A program made the position numbers and the translations under genes. From Alkalinema sp. CACIAM 70d (GTDB taxonomy: Bacteria; Cyanobacteriota; Cyanobacteriia; Leptolyngbyales; Leptolyngbyaceae), in the NCBI GenBank assembly GCA_002148405.1, contig MUGG01000129.1, forward strand, positions 1-55,346: a stretch of DNA of 55,346 nucleotides, written 5' to 3'. The notes beneath the pieces were generated by a model, which was given only the letters and a program-made list of their open reading frames with translations, was not told where the DNA came from and ran no database searches. Below, piece after piece: positions 1 to 9,917 of the stretch; positions within the stretch are counted from its first letter, which is position 1, and each line of letters starts with the position of its first letter.

Positions 1-210
1 CAGAATGCAATCCATTTCGATCAGTGGATCCCAAGCTATGACCAGATTTAACGATAATTTTGGTCATAATCGCGGGGAATTGTCTCGAAATGTAAAGCTT
101 CCTCTAGGGAAACGCTGTGCGATCGCAACTCAGCAGATACACTGAAGATGGTATGACTCCGCCCTTTGGAATGCATGCCAAGCACCCAACAGACTGTCTT
201 CGTCGTTTGA

Positions 211-2178
211 ATGATTATTCCAAACTCAGTACTGGATGATCTATTTGCCGCTCTGCCTCAGGTGCGTCCGCAGATGTATTTCAAGTCTTCCTTAACGGCT
301 CTCTCCCACGCCATGGAAGACCAAGTACTGGCAGGCAGTGATAAACCGTTGGTCATTGCTAGTTTCCAGCGCGAACGATTTTATAAACAAGAAGCCCATC
401 GCTACGCCCGTATCGCCGAGCGTACCAATCAGGTCTACGTCCTAGCAGCGCCAGAAACAGATTTTGCGAATCGATCGATTGATTACGAAATGGTTGCCTT
501 TGATCCGAGCGATCCATTAAGCCAAGAGTGGCATTTGGTGGTGCTAGGGCGGCAATACGCCTGTTGTTTAATCTGTAAAGAAAAGTTTCTCACTGATCCG
601 CAAGTGCGACAGTTTGAGCTGCATGTGGATCAATCCCGCCGTTTTGAAGGGATTTGGAGCTTCGATCGGGAAATTGTTTGTAAGGCCGCAGAATTACTCC
701 TGCAACGCATCATTGCCTACCGACCAGAATTGGCGACCAAAGTCGGGAGAGCCCTGAGCAAGTTGAGCAAAGAAGCTGCCAAAGGATTCAAACCACCTGT
801 ATCTGACCCCTTTGCAGAACGCTTGGTCACCTATTTGCAAGTGGGACAATATAAGCTTTCCAAAGCCTACCGCGCGATCGCAGAAAAGGAACGCAAAGAA
901 CGGTTAGTCAATCTAATGACCACGGCTATCCGCCGATCGCTCGATCCTGCTGAAGTCCTACAAGTTGCCACATTAGAACTGGGCCAAGTCCTGCAACCCG
1001 ATCGCTGTTTGATTTATCGCTGCAAGGCTGCGGATACGGTGGTACGGCTGGAACATGAATTTTTGGATCCGGGTTCAACCGAATCGGAAACGGTGGATGA
1101 CAGTTCCATTCCATCCCTACGGGGCATGGTGTGGGATTTGGCCATGAATCCCCTATTTCAGCAAGTCGCCCAAGCCCAAGCATCGATTTACGTTGAAGAT
1201 ACCCAGTCCCATCCGCTCTTGGTCACTGCGGGTAATGCCGCCAGTACGTTGCAGTACCTATTACAGACGGGTAAGATTCGATCGTGGTTGATGGTGCCAG
1301 TGCTGTATCAAGATCGGCTATTAGGCATTGTGGAATTGCATTACTGTGATGCTCACTTACTGCAAAAACATGAGCTAGAGCTAGTGGACGCGATCGCGGC
1401 CCAAATTGGGATTGCCCTGATTCAAGCCGAAGCCTTTGCCAACTTGGAAGATCTTAATCAGCAATTAGAAGCCCTAGAACGCACCCGCAGCAATTTAATT
1501 GCCATCACTGGCCATGAATTGCGAACCCCATTATCAACCATTCAAGTTTGCCTAGAAAGTTTATCCACTGATCCCACCATGCCTGCGGAGTTGCGACAGG
1601 TGATGCTCAGTTCGGCTCTCTCCGATGCAGAGCGGATGCGTAAGCTCATTCAAGATTTTCTCACCCTCTCCCGCTTGGAAAGTGGTCGGGTGGAATGGCG
1701 CATGGAACCCCAGCCCCTCCAGGAATGTGTCGATTTAGCCCTCAGTAGTTTGAAAACCCGCTATGGCAGTAATCTGCCACAAATTAGCGTTGAACTTCCC
1801 GATGAGTTACCCATGGTGCGGGTGGATGGGGAATGGTTGGTAGAAGTGTTGTCTAAACTGTTGGATAACGCTTGTAAGTTTACCGATGCCAATGGAGAAA
1901 TTCATGTCCAAGCGCAAAACGGCACCGATCGGCAAATGCTGGAAGTGATTGTATCTGATACAGGCCGAGGCATTGAACCCAATCGTCTGGAGCGGGTGTT
2001 TGAGCGCTTTTACCAAGAAGAGGGGGCGCTGCGCCGCAGTACTGGGGGCACGGGTCTCGGCTTGGCCATTTGTCGGCAAATTATTGCAGGCTGGGGCGGC
2101 AAGATCTGGGCAGAATCAGCAGGCAAGGATCGGGGCAGTCAGTTTCACTTTACAATGCCGATCGCACGGGTTGCCTAG
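211..2178 (+). CDS. DICT-GAF sensor histidine kinase
   Basis: Two-component sensor kinase, probably soluble because no membrane segment is visible. The first ~180 residues look like a DICT sensory domain, a module known from cyanobacterial kinases and diguanylate cyclases. A GAF domain follows (about 230-405), then a dimerisation/phosphoacceptor helix with GHELRTP (phospho-His near 435), and a HATPase domain with an N box DNACKF (about 553), DTGRGI, and a G2 box GGTGLGLAIC. All catalytic boxes look intact. No receiver domain and no response regulator lies next to it, so it is an orphan kinase here. The ATG at 211 is the first start in the frame; no strong ribosome site is seen. It is convergent with the Ser/Thr kinase downstream. 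The signal sensed is unknown. Confidence 0.9.
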   Translation: MIIPNSVLDDLFAALPQVRPQMYFKSSLTALSHAMEDQVLAGSDKPLVIASFQRERFYKQEAHRYARIAERTNQVYVLAAPETDFANRSIDYEMVAFDPSDPLSQEWHLVVLGRQYACCLICKEKFLTDPQVRQFELHVDQSRRFEGIWSFDREIVCKAAELLLQRIIAYRPELATKVGRALSKLSKEAAKGFKPPVSDPFAERLVTYLQVGQYKLSKAYRAIAEKERKERLVNLMTTAIRRSLDPAEVLQVATLELGQVLQPDRCLIYRCKAADTVVRLEHEFLDPGSTESETVDDSSIPSLRGMVWDLAMNPLFQQVAQAQASIYVEDTQSHPLLVTAGNAASTLQYLLQTGKIRSWLMVPVLYQDRLLGIVELHYCDAHLLQKHELELVDAIAAQIGIALIQAEAFANLEDLNQQLEALERTRSNLIAITGHELRTPLSTIQVCLESLSTDPTMPAELRQVMLSSALSDAERMRKLIQDFLTLSRLESGRVEWRMEPQPLQECVDLALSSLKTRYGSNLPQISVELPDELPMVRVDGEWLVEVLSKLLDNACKFTDANGEIHVQAQNGTDRQMLEVIVSDTGRGIEPNRLERVFERFYQEEGALRRSTGGTGLGLAICRQIIAGWGGKIWAESAGKDRGSQFHFTMPIARVA

Positions 2179-2189
2179 GGCGGAATTAA

Positions 2190-2226
2190 TCAATGACTGA
2201 TCAATGACTGACTGATCAATGACTGA
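2190..2226. repeat. 11-bp short tandem repeat TCAATGACTGA x3
   Basis: Three copies of TCAATGACTGA lie just after the kinase stop codon at 2190-2200, 2201-2211 and 2216-2226; the last two are separated by CTGA. It is non-coding and probably a local slippage product. Confidence 0.75.
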
Positions 2227-2351
2227 ATCAATTGTTGCAGTACTTATGCTTTAGTGCTTAGCAAGCTTGGTAATGCGTCCTTGTTGAAAACATACACCTT
2301 GGGTGTTGTAGAGACAGTTTTTTTAGTTACAATCAACGCATTCCTGTTGAG

Positions 2352-2391
2352 TTAACCATAGAGTTAACTTCCTAGCTAACTCTACGGTTAA
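2352..2391. terminator. Long hairpin between convergent kinase genes
   Basis: TTAACCATAGAGTTA (2352-2366) pairs with TAACTCTACGGTTAA (2377-2391) with one mismatch (a G-U or A-C pair, depending on the strand) around a 10-nt loop. It sits between two convergent genes, so it could end transcription from both sides. Neither arm has a long T-run, so this is inferred rather than a textbook intrinsic terminator. Confidence 0.5.
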
Positions 2392-2404
2392 TTCCCATAC
2401 TTAG

Positions 2405-3955
2405 CTATCGGTTGGTAAATTCTTGATTGACTTTAACTTTAACCTTATCTAGTTCATTCTTCAAAATATTTTTACTTAGACCAGGATCACCCACCGGTCG
2501 CCACGTAGGACTGAGGATTGCCCACTCTTGCAAACGGGACTGCAATTGCGCATTAATTGGCATTTCTAAAACTAATGCACATTTTTGCGGCATTTCTTGG
2601 GCGAAGATTAACACGTAGTACTTGCCTTGCGCCCCTAACATGTGAAGAATTTCTTGGCCTTGGGCGGTTCGCAAATCGAGGAAATGGGAAAACCAACGGG
2701 GATCCCGTCCCTGATGACAAGCATGATTGTAAATTGCAGTGGTCCAAATAGCTAAGGGATAGGGAGACGGTAAGCAAAGAACATTTTTATAGATGCGGTT
2801 GTAGAGTTGATGCAACTTGAGTTCTTTGATTTCTTCGTAGGGCAACATCGCCCAGACTAAGGGAATTTGCTTTTGGTAAATTTCTAAACTACGGACAAAC
2901 GTAATGGCCCCGATCGGTTTATCTTGGGGCCAAGTCGCCACGCGATACAACTCATCCAAGACAGAAGTCGTACCCCGACCGCGAGCAGTACTGCGACGAT
3001 CGACCCCATCGGCTCCCACAAGCAAAGATTGCCGCATCAAGGCCCCGTTAATGCGATCGGTCAGAGAGCGATTGGCCTCATAGCGTTCTTCCAGAGGTTC
3101 CAGGACTTTAAGAATCTCGATCGCAGTTTGGGGCCGATCCTTGGGATTTTTGGCCAAGCAGCTCATGACCAGCGTTTCCAAGGTTTTGGGAAACACCATA
3201 CCGGGTGCAACAGCAGACAAGGTACGGGGCGATTGGGAGGTATGGGCACGGTACCATCCCGCAAAGGAATGGGTCTCTGCATGGATCGGCAGTTTCCCCG
3301 TCAGCATTTCGAACATCATGACGCCCAAGCTGTAGATGTCCGATCGCACATCCAATTCCCGCCCTTCCATTTGTTCTGGGGAAGAATAAACCATTGTCCC
3401 CATATAGGTGCTGGTTTGGTTACTATCCTCTTGCAGCAGCTTAGAAATCCCAAAATCGAGAACCTTAACCAATTCCCCCAAACTCTGATCCTGAGTTACT
3501 AGCATATTGCTAGGTTTAATGTCGCGGTGAATGATCGGACAAATCGTACCGTCAATGTCAATGCCTTGGTGAGCGGCTTGCAGCCCTAGAATCACCTGCC
3601 GAATCAGGGAGAGAAAGCGGGGCAGGGGCAGCGGTTGCCGTCGGATAATATCGCTGAGACTTTCTCCCTGCAAATATTCCATGACGTAATACGGGACATC
3701 CTCATGGTTTACGTCATAGTCCGTTACTCGCACAATATGAATGCTCTTTTGTCCCAATTGGGCACAGATGCTCGCTTCCGTCCAAAAGCGATCGCGCATT
3801 CTTCGGTTCAGTAATGTTTGTGCCAAAAATTTAACAGCAACGACGGCTCCTAGGCGCGTATCTTTTGCTCTGTAGACCCGGCCCATGGCACCCTTACCTA
3901 TCAACTCCAGAAGTTGATAGCGGTTGTTGAGAAGATCGCTGTTGGGTTCGGGCAT
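2405..3955 (-). CDS. Serine/threonine protein kinase (PknB/Hanks type)
   Basis: Eukaryotic-type protein kinase of about 516 residues. Numbered from the ATG at 3955, the glycine loop GKGAMG is at 20-25, the ATP lysine in VAVK at 42, the catalytic loop HRDIKPSN at 143-150, and DFG at 167-169, so it should be active. The kinase domain ends near residue 290. The remaining ~220 residues form a soluble domain seen with cyanobacterial kinases; I cannot name it. No transmembrane helix or PASTA repeat is visible. The frame extends to a GTG at 3976, but the ATG seven codons later gives the usual N-terminus. It stands alone and converges on the histidine kinase gene. Confidence 0.9.
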   Translation of the reverse strand: MPEPNSDLLNNRYQLLELIGKGAMGRVYRAKDTRLGAVVAVKFLAQTLLNRRMRDRFWTEASICAQLGQKSIHIVRVTDYDVNHEDVPYYVMEYLQGESLSDIIRRQPLPLPRFLSLIRQVILGLQAAHQGIDIDGTICPIIHRDIKPSNMLVTQDQSLGELVKVLDFGISKLLQEDSNQTSTYMGTMVYSSPEQMEGRELDVRSDIYSLGVMMFEMLTGKLPIHAETHSFAGWYRAHTSQSPRTLSAVAPGMVFPKTLETLVMSCLAKNPKDRPQTAIEILKVLEPLEERYEANRSLTDRINGALMRQSLLVGADGVDRRSTARGRGTTSVLDELYRVATWPQDKPIGAITFVRSLEIYQKQIPLVWAMLPYEEIKELKLHQLYNRIYKNVLCLPSPYPLAIWTTAIYNHACHQGRDPRWFSHFLDLRTAQGQEILHMLGAQGKYYVLIFAQEMPQKCALVLEMPINAQLQSRLQEWAILSPTWRPVGDPGLSKNILKNELDKVKVKVNQEFTNR

Positions 3956-4587
3956 GGGGATCAACAAAGTGTGCACGGCGCAATACTAATAGTTTAGAGC
4001 GTGGAGTTTAAGAGCGTGAGGCGTTGGACAGGTTGTTGGAGATCGAGGGTATCGGGATCATTGGGATTTGAGGGGGTACCGAGTCAGTAATGAGAGCACT
4101 GATAAAGACAATTCAGGCTTGACCGTACTTTAAGCGAGCCACGAATGCTCTGAAAAATGGACTGAAAGATGAACTGAAAGAGTTGGTTTGAAGTTTTGGA
4201 TAAGTTCAAAGTTGGCTGAGATCAGTATGGACATCAGGTTTTGGAAAACTAACGTTATCAAGGATTTCCTAGCATTAGGTTTATACTGAGGGCGTTGACA
4301 AAGGAAGCCGCACGGTTGGTCAAAACTCCGCGATCGTACGGATCACCTCCCATAGGCATTGTCCGAGAGAACAAAATTTGCAAAGGCCGCGACCAGAACC
4401 CTGCATCATGATGTAAACAAAGGTCTTCTGGAACGGCTCCTGCGGTTTGGCAAGATTGCAATTACAGGATTGATACATCCTCAATGGGATGGACTCCGGG
4501 AATTTTGATGAACTAGCCAGTTGCAGGGATCGTAAAGTGCGGTGGGGACAGGGCGGATAGGGCAGCAAGGTGAGAAATGGATGGGTT
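3956..4587. other. Intergenic region without a supported gene
   Basis: About 630 bases lie between the Ser/Thr kinase start and the terminator of the cellulose operon. The open frames here are short, overlap each other and show no family signature. It should contain the kinase promoter, but no clear -10/-35 pair stands out. Confidence 0.5.
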
Positions 4588-4620
4588 ACAAAAAACGAGA
4601 GGATATTGAACCTCTCGTTA
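4588..4620 (-). terminator. Intrinsic terminator of the cellulose operon
   Basis: On the minus strand a perfect 9-bp stem AACGAGAGG / CCTCTCGTT (4611-4619 with 4594-4602) with an 8-nt loop is followed directly by a T-run (TTTTTTG). It lies about 30 nt after the bcsA stop codon, so it closes the operon that begins near 16.5 kb. Confidence 0.9.
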
Positions 4621-4648
4621 CCGGGAATATTCGTCAGCAGCTAATGGG

Positions 4649-7255
4649 CTAGTTCAAGGTTTTGACCAACTGTTTAATCTTGGTTTCCTGTTTATCCATG
4701 ACTTGTTCCGGGAAGGTCAAGTCGATCATCAGGTTGCCGCGATCGTCTCCTTCGCCATAGCCCACCCGATCGACTTGGGCTAGGAGCCGTCGGGGTTTCA
4801 TATCACTAGCATCCTGGCTGATTAACAACCCGACTAAGGGCTGTCCTAAATTGAGTTCTTCCATGTCTGCCAGACTATTGGTCAGACTATTCACGGGCAT
4901 TTCCAATCGTAGGCTGCGTCTCCCAATTTCCACGGCCCGAGCTCCGTAGAACGCGCCTTTCCAATAAAGTTGTGCAAAGGCATTGATGGGTTTGCGCACG
5001 CGCATCCGGCTGGTTTCTGGACGGCGGATTTGGAAGGCGCGCTGGAGGCTGGTGGTGATGAAGCGGATCGACCCCAGTGGATCATCGGACTGTTCCCGCT
5101 GTTGGGAGTACCACTCCTTCACGTCGGAATAGATGACGATCGCTAAAGCATCCAGTTGCGCTTGGGTCGGATTGATAAAATCCAACGTCACGACCAGCTG
5201 GGTGTCTGTCACAGGTAAGGCTCGCACGATTTGACCTTTCAAAAAGGCACGGGTGCCATAATCGCCCACCAATTCCACTTCCACCACATCCAATAAATCC
5301 GCCCAAGAGTCCAGCACTACCTGACAACCTGTCTCACTCACATTGAGGGTAGACCCTTTCAGGGTATGGTCTTGGCTGTAGATGACAGCAGCTAGTTTGC
5401 GATCGAGGCGGTGCGATCGACGCAATTGCGGTTGCTCAAAGGCGACTAATACCGAAGCCACAATCAGAATCAAGTTAAAGAAGCTCCAGAACAAGTTCAC
5501 CAATACCGCTTCTGCGGCATCGGGCCGCAACCATAGCCAGAAGGGAGCCGCAACGATCGAGGCAACGACCAAAGCTGCGGCAAACACCAATCCCCGCGAC
5601 GACTGCCAATCGAAGCTGCGTTTCGTCACGGTCAACCCCTTATCGGTCACGTTGAACGATCCCAATTTCGGGTTAATCAACGCCAGCAAGGTCACAATAC
5701 CCGCATGGAAGGACATGGCGAATTCATAGATCTCATTCCAGAAGGAAAATCGCACATGTTTATAGGTGATGAAGTTGGCGTAGGTGGAGATGAGGAAGTG
5801 GGGCAGAGCATAGGCCAAGGTTTCCAGCCCCAAACCCCGAATCGGGTTGATGCCAAACACCAAGAACAGGGCTGGCGCGATCGCGTACATCAACCGGGGG
5901 AAGCCAAAGAAAAAGTGGGACGTGGCACTGAAATAGCAAATCCGCTGGGGGATGGACAGTTTCAACTTGGGATTGAACAGGGGATTTTCAATTCGCAAAA
6001 TTTGCGCCATTCCCCGCGCCCACCGCACCTGCTGACCGACATAGGCGGAAAACTTTTCCGGAGCCAAACCCGCCACCATGATTTTGTCGTAGTAGACGGA
6101 TTCATAACCGAGGGCGTGCAGCCGCAGGGAGGTATGACAGTCCTCCGTCACCGTTTCCACTGCAATGCCCCCCACCTCCAGCAAATGGGACTTGCGCACG
6201 ATCGCCGCCGACCCGCAGAAAAAGGCCGCATTCCAAAAGTCGTTGCCCTTTTGCAGAACTTTGTAGAACAACTCGTTGCCGACGGGAATCTTGCCGCCGG
6301 TTTGTAAGTTCCGTTCAAAGGGGTCGGGGTTATAGAACCAGTGGGGCGTCTGGACGAGGGAGACCTTAGGTCTGCTGAAAAAGCCCACGGTTTCCTTGAG
6401 AATGTTGCGGGTGGGAATGTGGTCACAGTCCAGAATTAACACCAGTTCTCCCGGTGTGCGCCGCAGAGCCGTGTTGATGTTACCAGCCTTGGCGTGGTCG
6501 TTGTTGTCTCGGGTCAGTAGTGTACAGCCTAGCTCCGTACACATTTGCCGTAGTTCTTCCCGGCGGGCTTTGAATTTCTCTGCCCGTCCATCGTCCAAAA
6601 TATAGATGTTCTTTTTGGGATATTCGATCGCTAAAGCCCCTAACGTTGTTTTGCGAACAATGTCTACATCCTCGCTGTAGGTGGGAATGTAAATATCGAC
6701 CAAAGGCAACCGATCTTCAGGAATTCCCGAAATATCAATGGGCTTGCGATCCTTGAGTTTCAGGGTTTGGAAATAGGATAGCCCTAGGGTGAGAATGGCA
6801 TAGAGTTCCGCCACGTAGAGCAGAATACTAAACACCGCATCCACCCAGCCGCCAGTTAGGTTGAGGGTGTAGTTTGTCCGGTAATAAAGATAGCGGAAGG
6901 TGGTAATTAAACTCAGCCAGACAAGGAAGAGATGGAGATACTCACTGGTGCGTCCGGCGGCCTGCTTTTGTTCGACTGCTGTCACTAACCAAGCTAACCC
7001 CACCAAAATAACAGCAACAATTCCCTGCTGCGGAATGGTCAGGGGGGTGATGATCAGTGGCAGGGAGAATAGCGCCATAAAGGCCATTAACCACACCAGT
7101 TGACTCCGCCCCAAGCGCCCAAACAGACGATCGAAGAAATTGGGGATTAAATCCACCAGCCACTCCACCACCTGAGCACTTTTGCTGCGGGGGCGGCGGG
7201 TGGGTGGACTGGGGGGTTGGGTTAAGTTAGGCGAACCGTTGGACATGGAACTCAT
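4649..7255 (-). CDS. bcsA: Cellulose synthase catalytic subunit BcsA with PilZ domain
   Basis: Inner-membrane processive family 2 glycosyltransferase that polymerises UDP-glucose into beta-1,4-glucan and threads it through its own channel. Residues from the ATG at 7255 (868 aa): paired N-terminal membrane helices (about 50-165), GT2 domain with DDG (221-223), DCD (276-278), TED (370-372) and QQVRW (408-412), the gating-loop motif FNVTDKG (534-540), further membrane helices, then a PilZ domain with RRSHR (612-616) and NVSETG (638-643), the usual cyclic di-GMP contacts. Synthesis is therefore probably activated by c-di-GMP. The frame is open to 7348, but the ATG at 7255 overlaps the bcsB stop in an ATGA junction, which strongly supports this start and translational coupling. 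Confidence 0.95.
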   Translation of the reverse strand: MSSMSNGSPNLTQPPSPPTRRPRSKSAQVVEWLVDLIPNFFDRLFGRLGRSQLVWLMAFMALFSLPLIITPLTIPQQGIVAVILVGLAWLVTAVEQKQAAGRTSEYLHLFLVWLSLITTFRYLYYRTNYTLNLTGGWVDAVFSILLYVAELYAILTLGLSYFQTLKLKDRKPIDISGIPEDRLPLVDIYIPTYSEDVDIVRKTTLGALAIEYPKKNIYILDDGRAEKFKARREELRQMCTELGCTLLTRDNNDHAKAGNINTALRRTPGELVLILDCDHIPTRNILKETVGFFSRPKVSLVQTPHWFYNPDPFERNLQTGGKIPVGNELFYKVLQKGNDFWNAAFFCGSAAIVRKSHLLEVGGIAVETVTEDCHTSLRLHALGYESVYYDKIMVAGLAPEKFSAYVGQQVRWARGMAQILRIENPLFNPKLKLSIPQRICYFSATSHFFFGFPRLMYAIAPALFLVFGINPIRGLGLETLAYALPHFLISTYANFITYKHVRFSFWNEIYEFAMSFHAGIVTLLALINPKLGSFNVTDKGLTVTKRSFDWQSSRGLVFAAALVVASIVAAPFWLWLRPDAAEAVLVNLFWSFFNLILIVASVLVAFEQPQLRRSHRLDRKLAAVIYSQDHTLKGSTLNVSETGCQVVLDSWADLLDVVEVELVGDYGTRAFLKGQIVRALPVTDTQLVVTLDFINPTQAQLDALAIVIYSDVKEWYSQQREQSDDPLGSIRFITTSLQRAFQIRRPETSRMRVRKPINAFAQLYWKGAFYGARAVEIGRRSLRLEMPVNSLTNSLADMEELNLGQPLVGLLISQDASDMKPRRLLAQVDRVGYGEGDDRGNLMIDLTFPEQVMDKQETKIKQLVKTLN

Positions 7256-9816
7256 GAGGACTCTCCCGCAACACGCTTGAGGTACAGTTGGGCAATGCCA
7301 TACAGCAGAATCGATAGTCCAATAATGCCCGAAGGCAGCAACCACCAATTATTTTGGAAGACCCGCCGCATCCGACTGATGGGATTGAGGTTTTCGAGGC
7401 TCCGCTGCTCCGACTGCCGGAAAAACTGGAACTGGTAGCCGTTGCTGTCGTAGGGCGAGGTGTTGGGGTTGGCAGAAATCAGGGCGGTGTCGTCTTGCAG
7501 TTGATAGAACCAACTGTCGTTGTTGAGGACATCCTGTACCTGTTTTAAGCCGCCTTCCGTTTGGGCGGTGAGGGCTAGGATGACCCGATCGCTATTCCAA
7601 GGGGATAGTACAGTTTGGACGACTCCACCGCTATCGGGCAAGGTTTGGATTTGGGTTTGTTTAAACTGGCGGGTGAGGCTATCTAGCAACTTAAAGCCAC
7701 CCTTTTCTTGAAAGACTTCTGGTAAGGGAAAGCGATCGCGGGTGCCAATGCCGATGAGATGTTTAAACTTTTTGGCCGAGTCTTGCAGCTTGCTGGTGGT
7801 GTAAACTTCCTGTCGCACAGATTTGGCCTGACTGATGCGGCCCATGCGTTCACTCAGTTTCAGCAGGGTCATCACTTCTGTTTCCGATGGTTTATCTGGC
7901 AGCACGATCGCCATGCGGGATAAGTCTTGGGGAGCGGCAAAGGGATAGCCCGTCGTGAAGAGTTTCAGATCCGGCAACTGTACAGAAATCTCGCGATTGA
8001 GACTAAAACTACTATCTTTGTGCAGAGTGCCCCAGAGCTGCTGATCAGTTACCTGGCCACACTGTTCAGGCGCTTTAGGCACCAGTCGGAAATCCACCCC
8101 AATTTTGGAGGTAGGGGTGATCAGATCTGCGGGTAGATCGACTACAAAGGTTTCTTGACTGGCTCCATTATCGTTAGAGAGCTTTTTGCTGCCGATGCCA
8201 ACGCCATCTACAACGACGGAAATGGTCGATTTGCTCGTATCCACTTGACCGCTGTAACTGTAGCGAACAGTCATGGTACTGCCGCGAATGAAGCGATCGT
8301 CGGGTAAGGCTCGGAAATCAAAATCAATGCGGGGGGCGGAGGAGCCGCGAACGGTGACATCTTGAAAGGGTTTGCCATCATTACCCCGCAGATCGCTGAG
8401 ATTAAACTGGCTGCGACCGGGGAGATATTTCGGCCAATCGCGCACCGCCGGTGAGGCAATTTCTGGCACTTGATCACTCGTTACAAGGATGAATTGGCCA
8501 GTACCAATTTGACTGTCCTGAGCTTGTACGAGGAACTGGGCTGCTTTGGTGACGCCTGCCGGACTATTGCCGGAAATCACCAAGACGGGCACAGTGCCAT
8601 TTTTCAGAGTACTGAGAGCCAGAATGCCGACATCATCGGGCAGAGGCGCTTTGTCCGCTTGCAGGAATTGTTTGCCCGAGATGGCCAAGGGCAGTTTGAG
8701 CGACTTCAGTAGGGGCTGTTCGTCCGGGGTGCCAATGACAACTAAGCGATCGTTCCATTGGAAATTTTTCACTTCCTTGACCAGCGCGGTTTCCATGGGG
8801 CGGAAGTCTGCGAGACGTCCCATATAGCTGTGGAACCGACTGGCCGCCTGTAACCATTCCGAATTAGTCTGGGCAGGCATCAAGTAGTTAATTTTTGCCG
8901 TATCCAGGGCCAGATTGTCAAAAAAGGGATAGGGATAGCGGCTGAAGTCTAGGGGGAAGCCCTTAGTTTGGTAATCCATGACGACTTTGGAATCGGGCAG
9001 CACCTCTGTCCACAGCTTGTCGTCTTGGGCGCTGGAACAATTGCTGGTGTTTTGCTGCTGGGCCACGAGGGTGATTTCGTTGTAGTCCTGTAACAGATTG
9101 GCGGGAATTTCAACGATCGACTCACCAATTTGGGCCTGTTTTAGATTAAGGGGGATGCTACCGACGCTAGTGTCATTGACCCGCACAATCAAGTTGGATT
9201 TGCCAGCGGCCAGATCGGGCGAGTGGCGAAACCGCACGAGGACTTTGGCGGTTTTGATCTGCCAGGTGCGGGGGCGGGTGAAGCCAAGGCGAGATTCCGC
9301 ATAGACCCCCTGGAGCCGAAAGCGGTTCCCGATCGCCGGACTCCGGTTAAATTCCAATACGTAGCGATTCAGCCCTCTCAGACTGGCCACTTCTGTGATG
9401 GATTTTTCGTCTTCCAGTTTGTCCTTGGTGGCATCGTTCGGCTTGTCCGGTTCCGGTTTATCCGAGGAATTGGGTTGGGCAGGGGCGGATTCGATCGGAC
9501 GGCTTTCCACTGGAGTGCTGTCCTGGGCGGGGGCAGGCTCAGCGGGAGCAGGTTCTGGCGCAGGCTGATAGACCGGAGCGGGCGGAGGCGCGGAGGGTAA
9601 TTTATAGTTCCGAATTACCTGATCTTCCTGTTGCTGAATCCCTTGGCTCAGGGCCACTCCACTGGGATCACTGTGGGACAGTAGCACCACGAGTCCTGTG
9701 AGCAAGCTCAGCCCCCCTAGGAGGCACGATCGCAAGACAAGAGGATTCCAAGTACGAAGCCGACGGAAGAGCGATCGCCGAAGGGCTACAGAAAGATTAG
9801 GATAGCGTTTTTTCAT
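7252..9816 (-). CDS. bcsB: Cellulose synthase periplasmic subunit BcsB
   Basis: Membrane-anchored periplasmic partner of BcsA that guides the emerging glucan. The 854-residue product has an N-terminal export helix, a Pro/Ala/Glu-rich linker (roughly residues 75-140), a long beta-rich body consistent with the alternating carbohydrate-binding and flavodoxin-like domains of the family, and one C-terminal transmembrane helix starting near WWLLPSGIIG, which in BcsB docks on BcsA. The frame begins at TTG 9837; the ATG at 9816, followed by a Lys/Arg-rich stretch, is the better start. The stop overlaps bcsA by 4 nt. The Pro-rich linker seems long for the family and may span to the peptidoglycan (inference). 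Confidence 0.92.
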   Translation of the reverse strand: MKKRYPNLSVALRRSLFRRLRTWNPLVLRSCLLGGLSLLTGLVVLLSHSDPSGVALSQGIQQQEDQVIRNYKLPSAPPPAPVYQPAPEPAPAEPAPAQDSTPVESRPIESAPAQPNSSDKPEPDKPNDATKDKLEDEKSITEVASLRGLNRYVLEFNRSPAIGNRFRLQGVYAESRLGFTRPRTWQIKTAKVLVRFRHSPDLAAGKSNLIVRVNDTSVGSIPLNLKQAQIGESIVEIPANLLQDYNEITLVAQQQNTSNCSSAQDDKLWTEVLPDSKVVMDYQTKGFPLDFSRYPYPFFDNLALDTAKINYLMPAQTNSEWLQAASRFHSYMGRLADFRPMETALVKEVKNFQWNDRLVVIGTPDEQPLLKSLKLPLAISGKQFLQADKAPLPDDVGILALSTLKNGTVPVLVISGNSPAGVTKAAQFLVQAQDSQIGTGQFILVTSDQVPEIASPAVRDWPKYLPGRSQFNLSDLRGNDGKPFQDVTVRGSSAPRIDFDFRALPDDRFIRGSTMTVRYSYSGQVDTSKSTISVVVDGVGIGSKKLSNDNGASQETFVVDLPADLITPTSKIGVDFRLVPKAPEQCGQVTDQQLWGTLHKDSSFSLNREISVQLPDLKLFTTGYPFAAPQDLSRMAIVLPDKPSETEVMTLLKLSERMGRISQAKSVRQEVYTTSKLQDSAKKFKHLIGIGTRDRFPLPEVFQEKGGFKLLDSLTRQFKQTQIQTLPDSGGVVQTVLSPWNSDRVILALTAQTEGGLKQVQDVLNNDSWFYQLQDDTALISANPNTSPYDSNGYQFQFFRQSEQRSLENLNPISRMRRVFQNNWWLLPSGIIGLSILLYGIAQLYLKRVAGESS

Positions 9817-9917
9817 AACGACTGAGTCTGGTTGCAAGCGGGTTGGATTCTGGAATTTAGCTCAGGTAGGGTTCTAGCAGGGTCTTCTAGCAAGGGGTTT
9901 AAAGGGATGGCTTGAGA

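Noticed and set aside
4258..4568. Two overlapping minus-strand frames before the cellulose terminator
   Set aside because: They overlap each other in different frames, have no ribosome site and no recognisable pattern.
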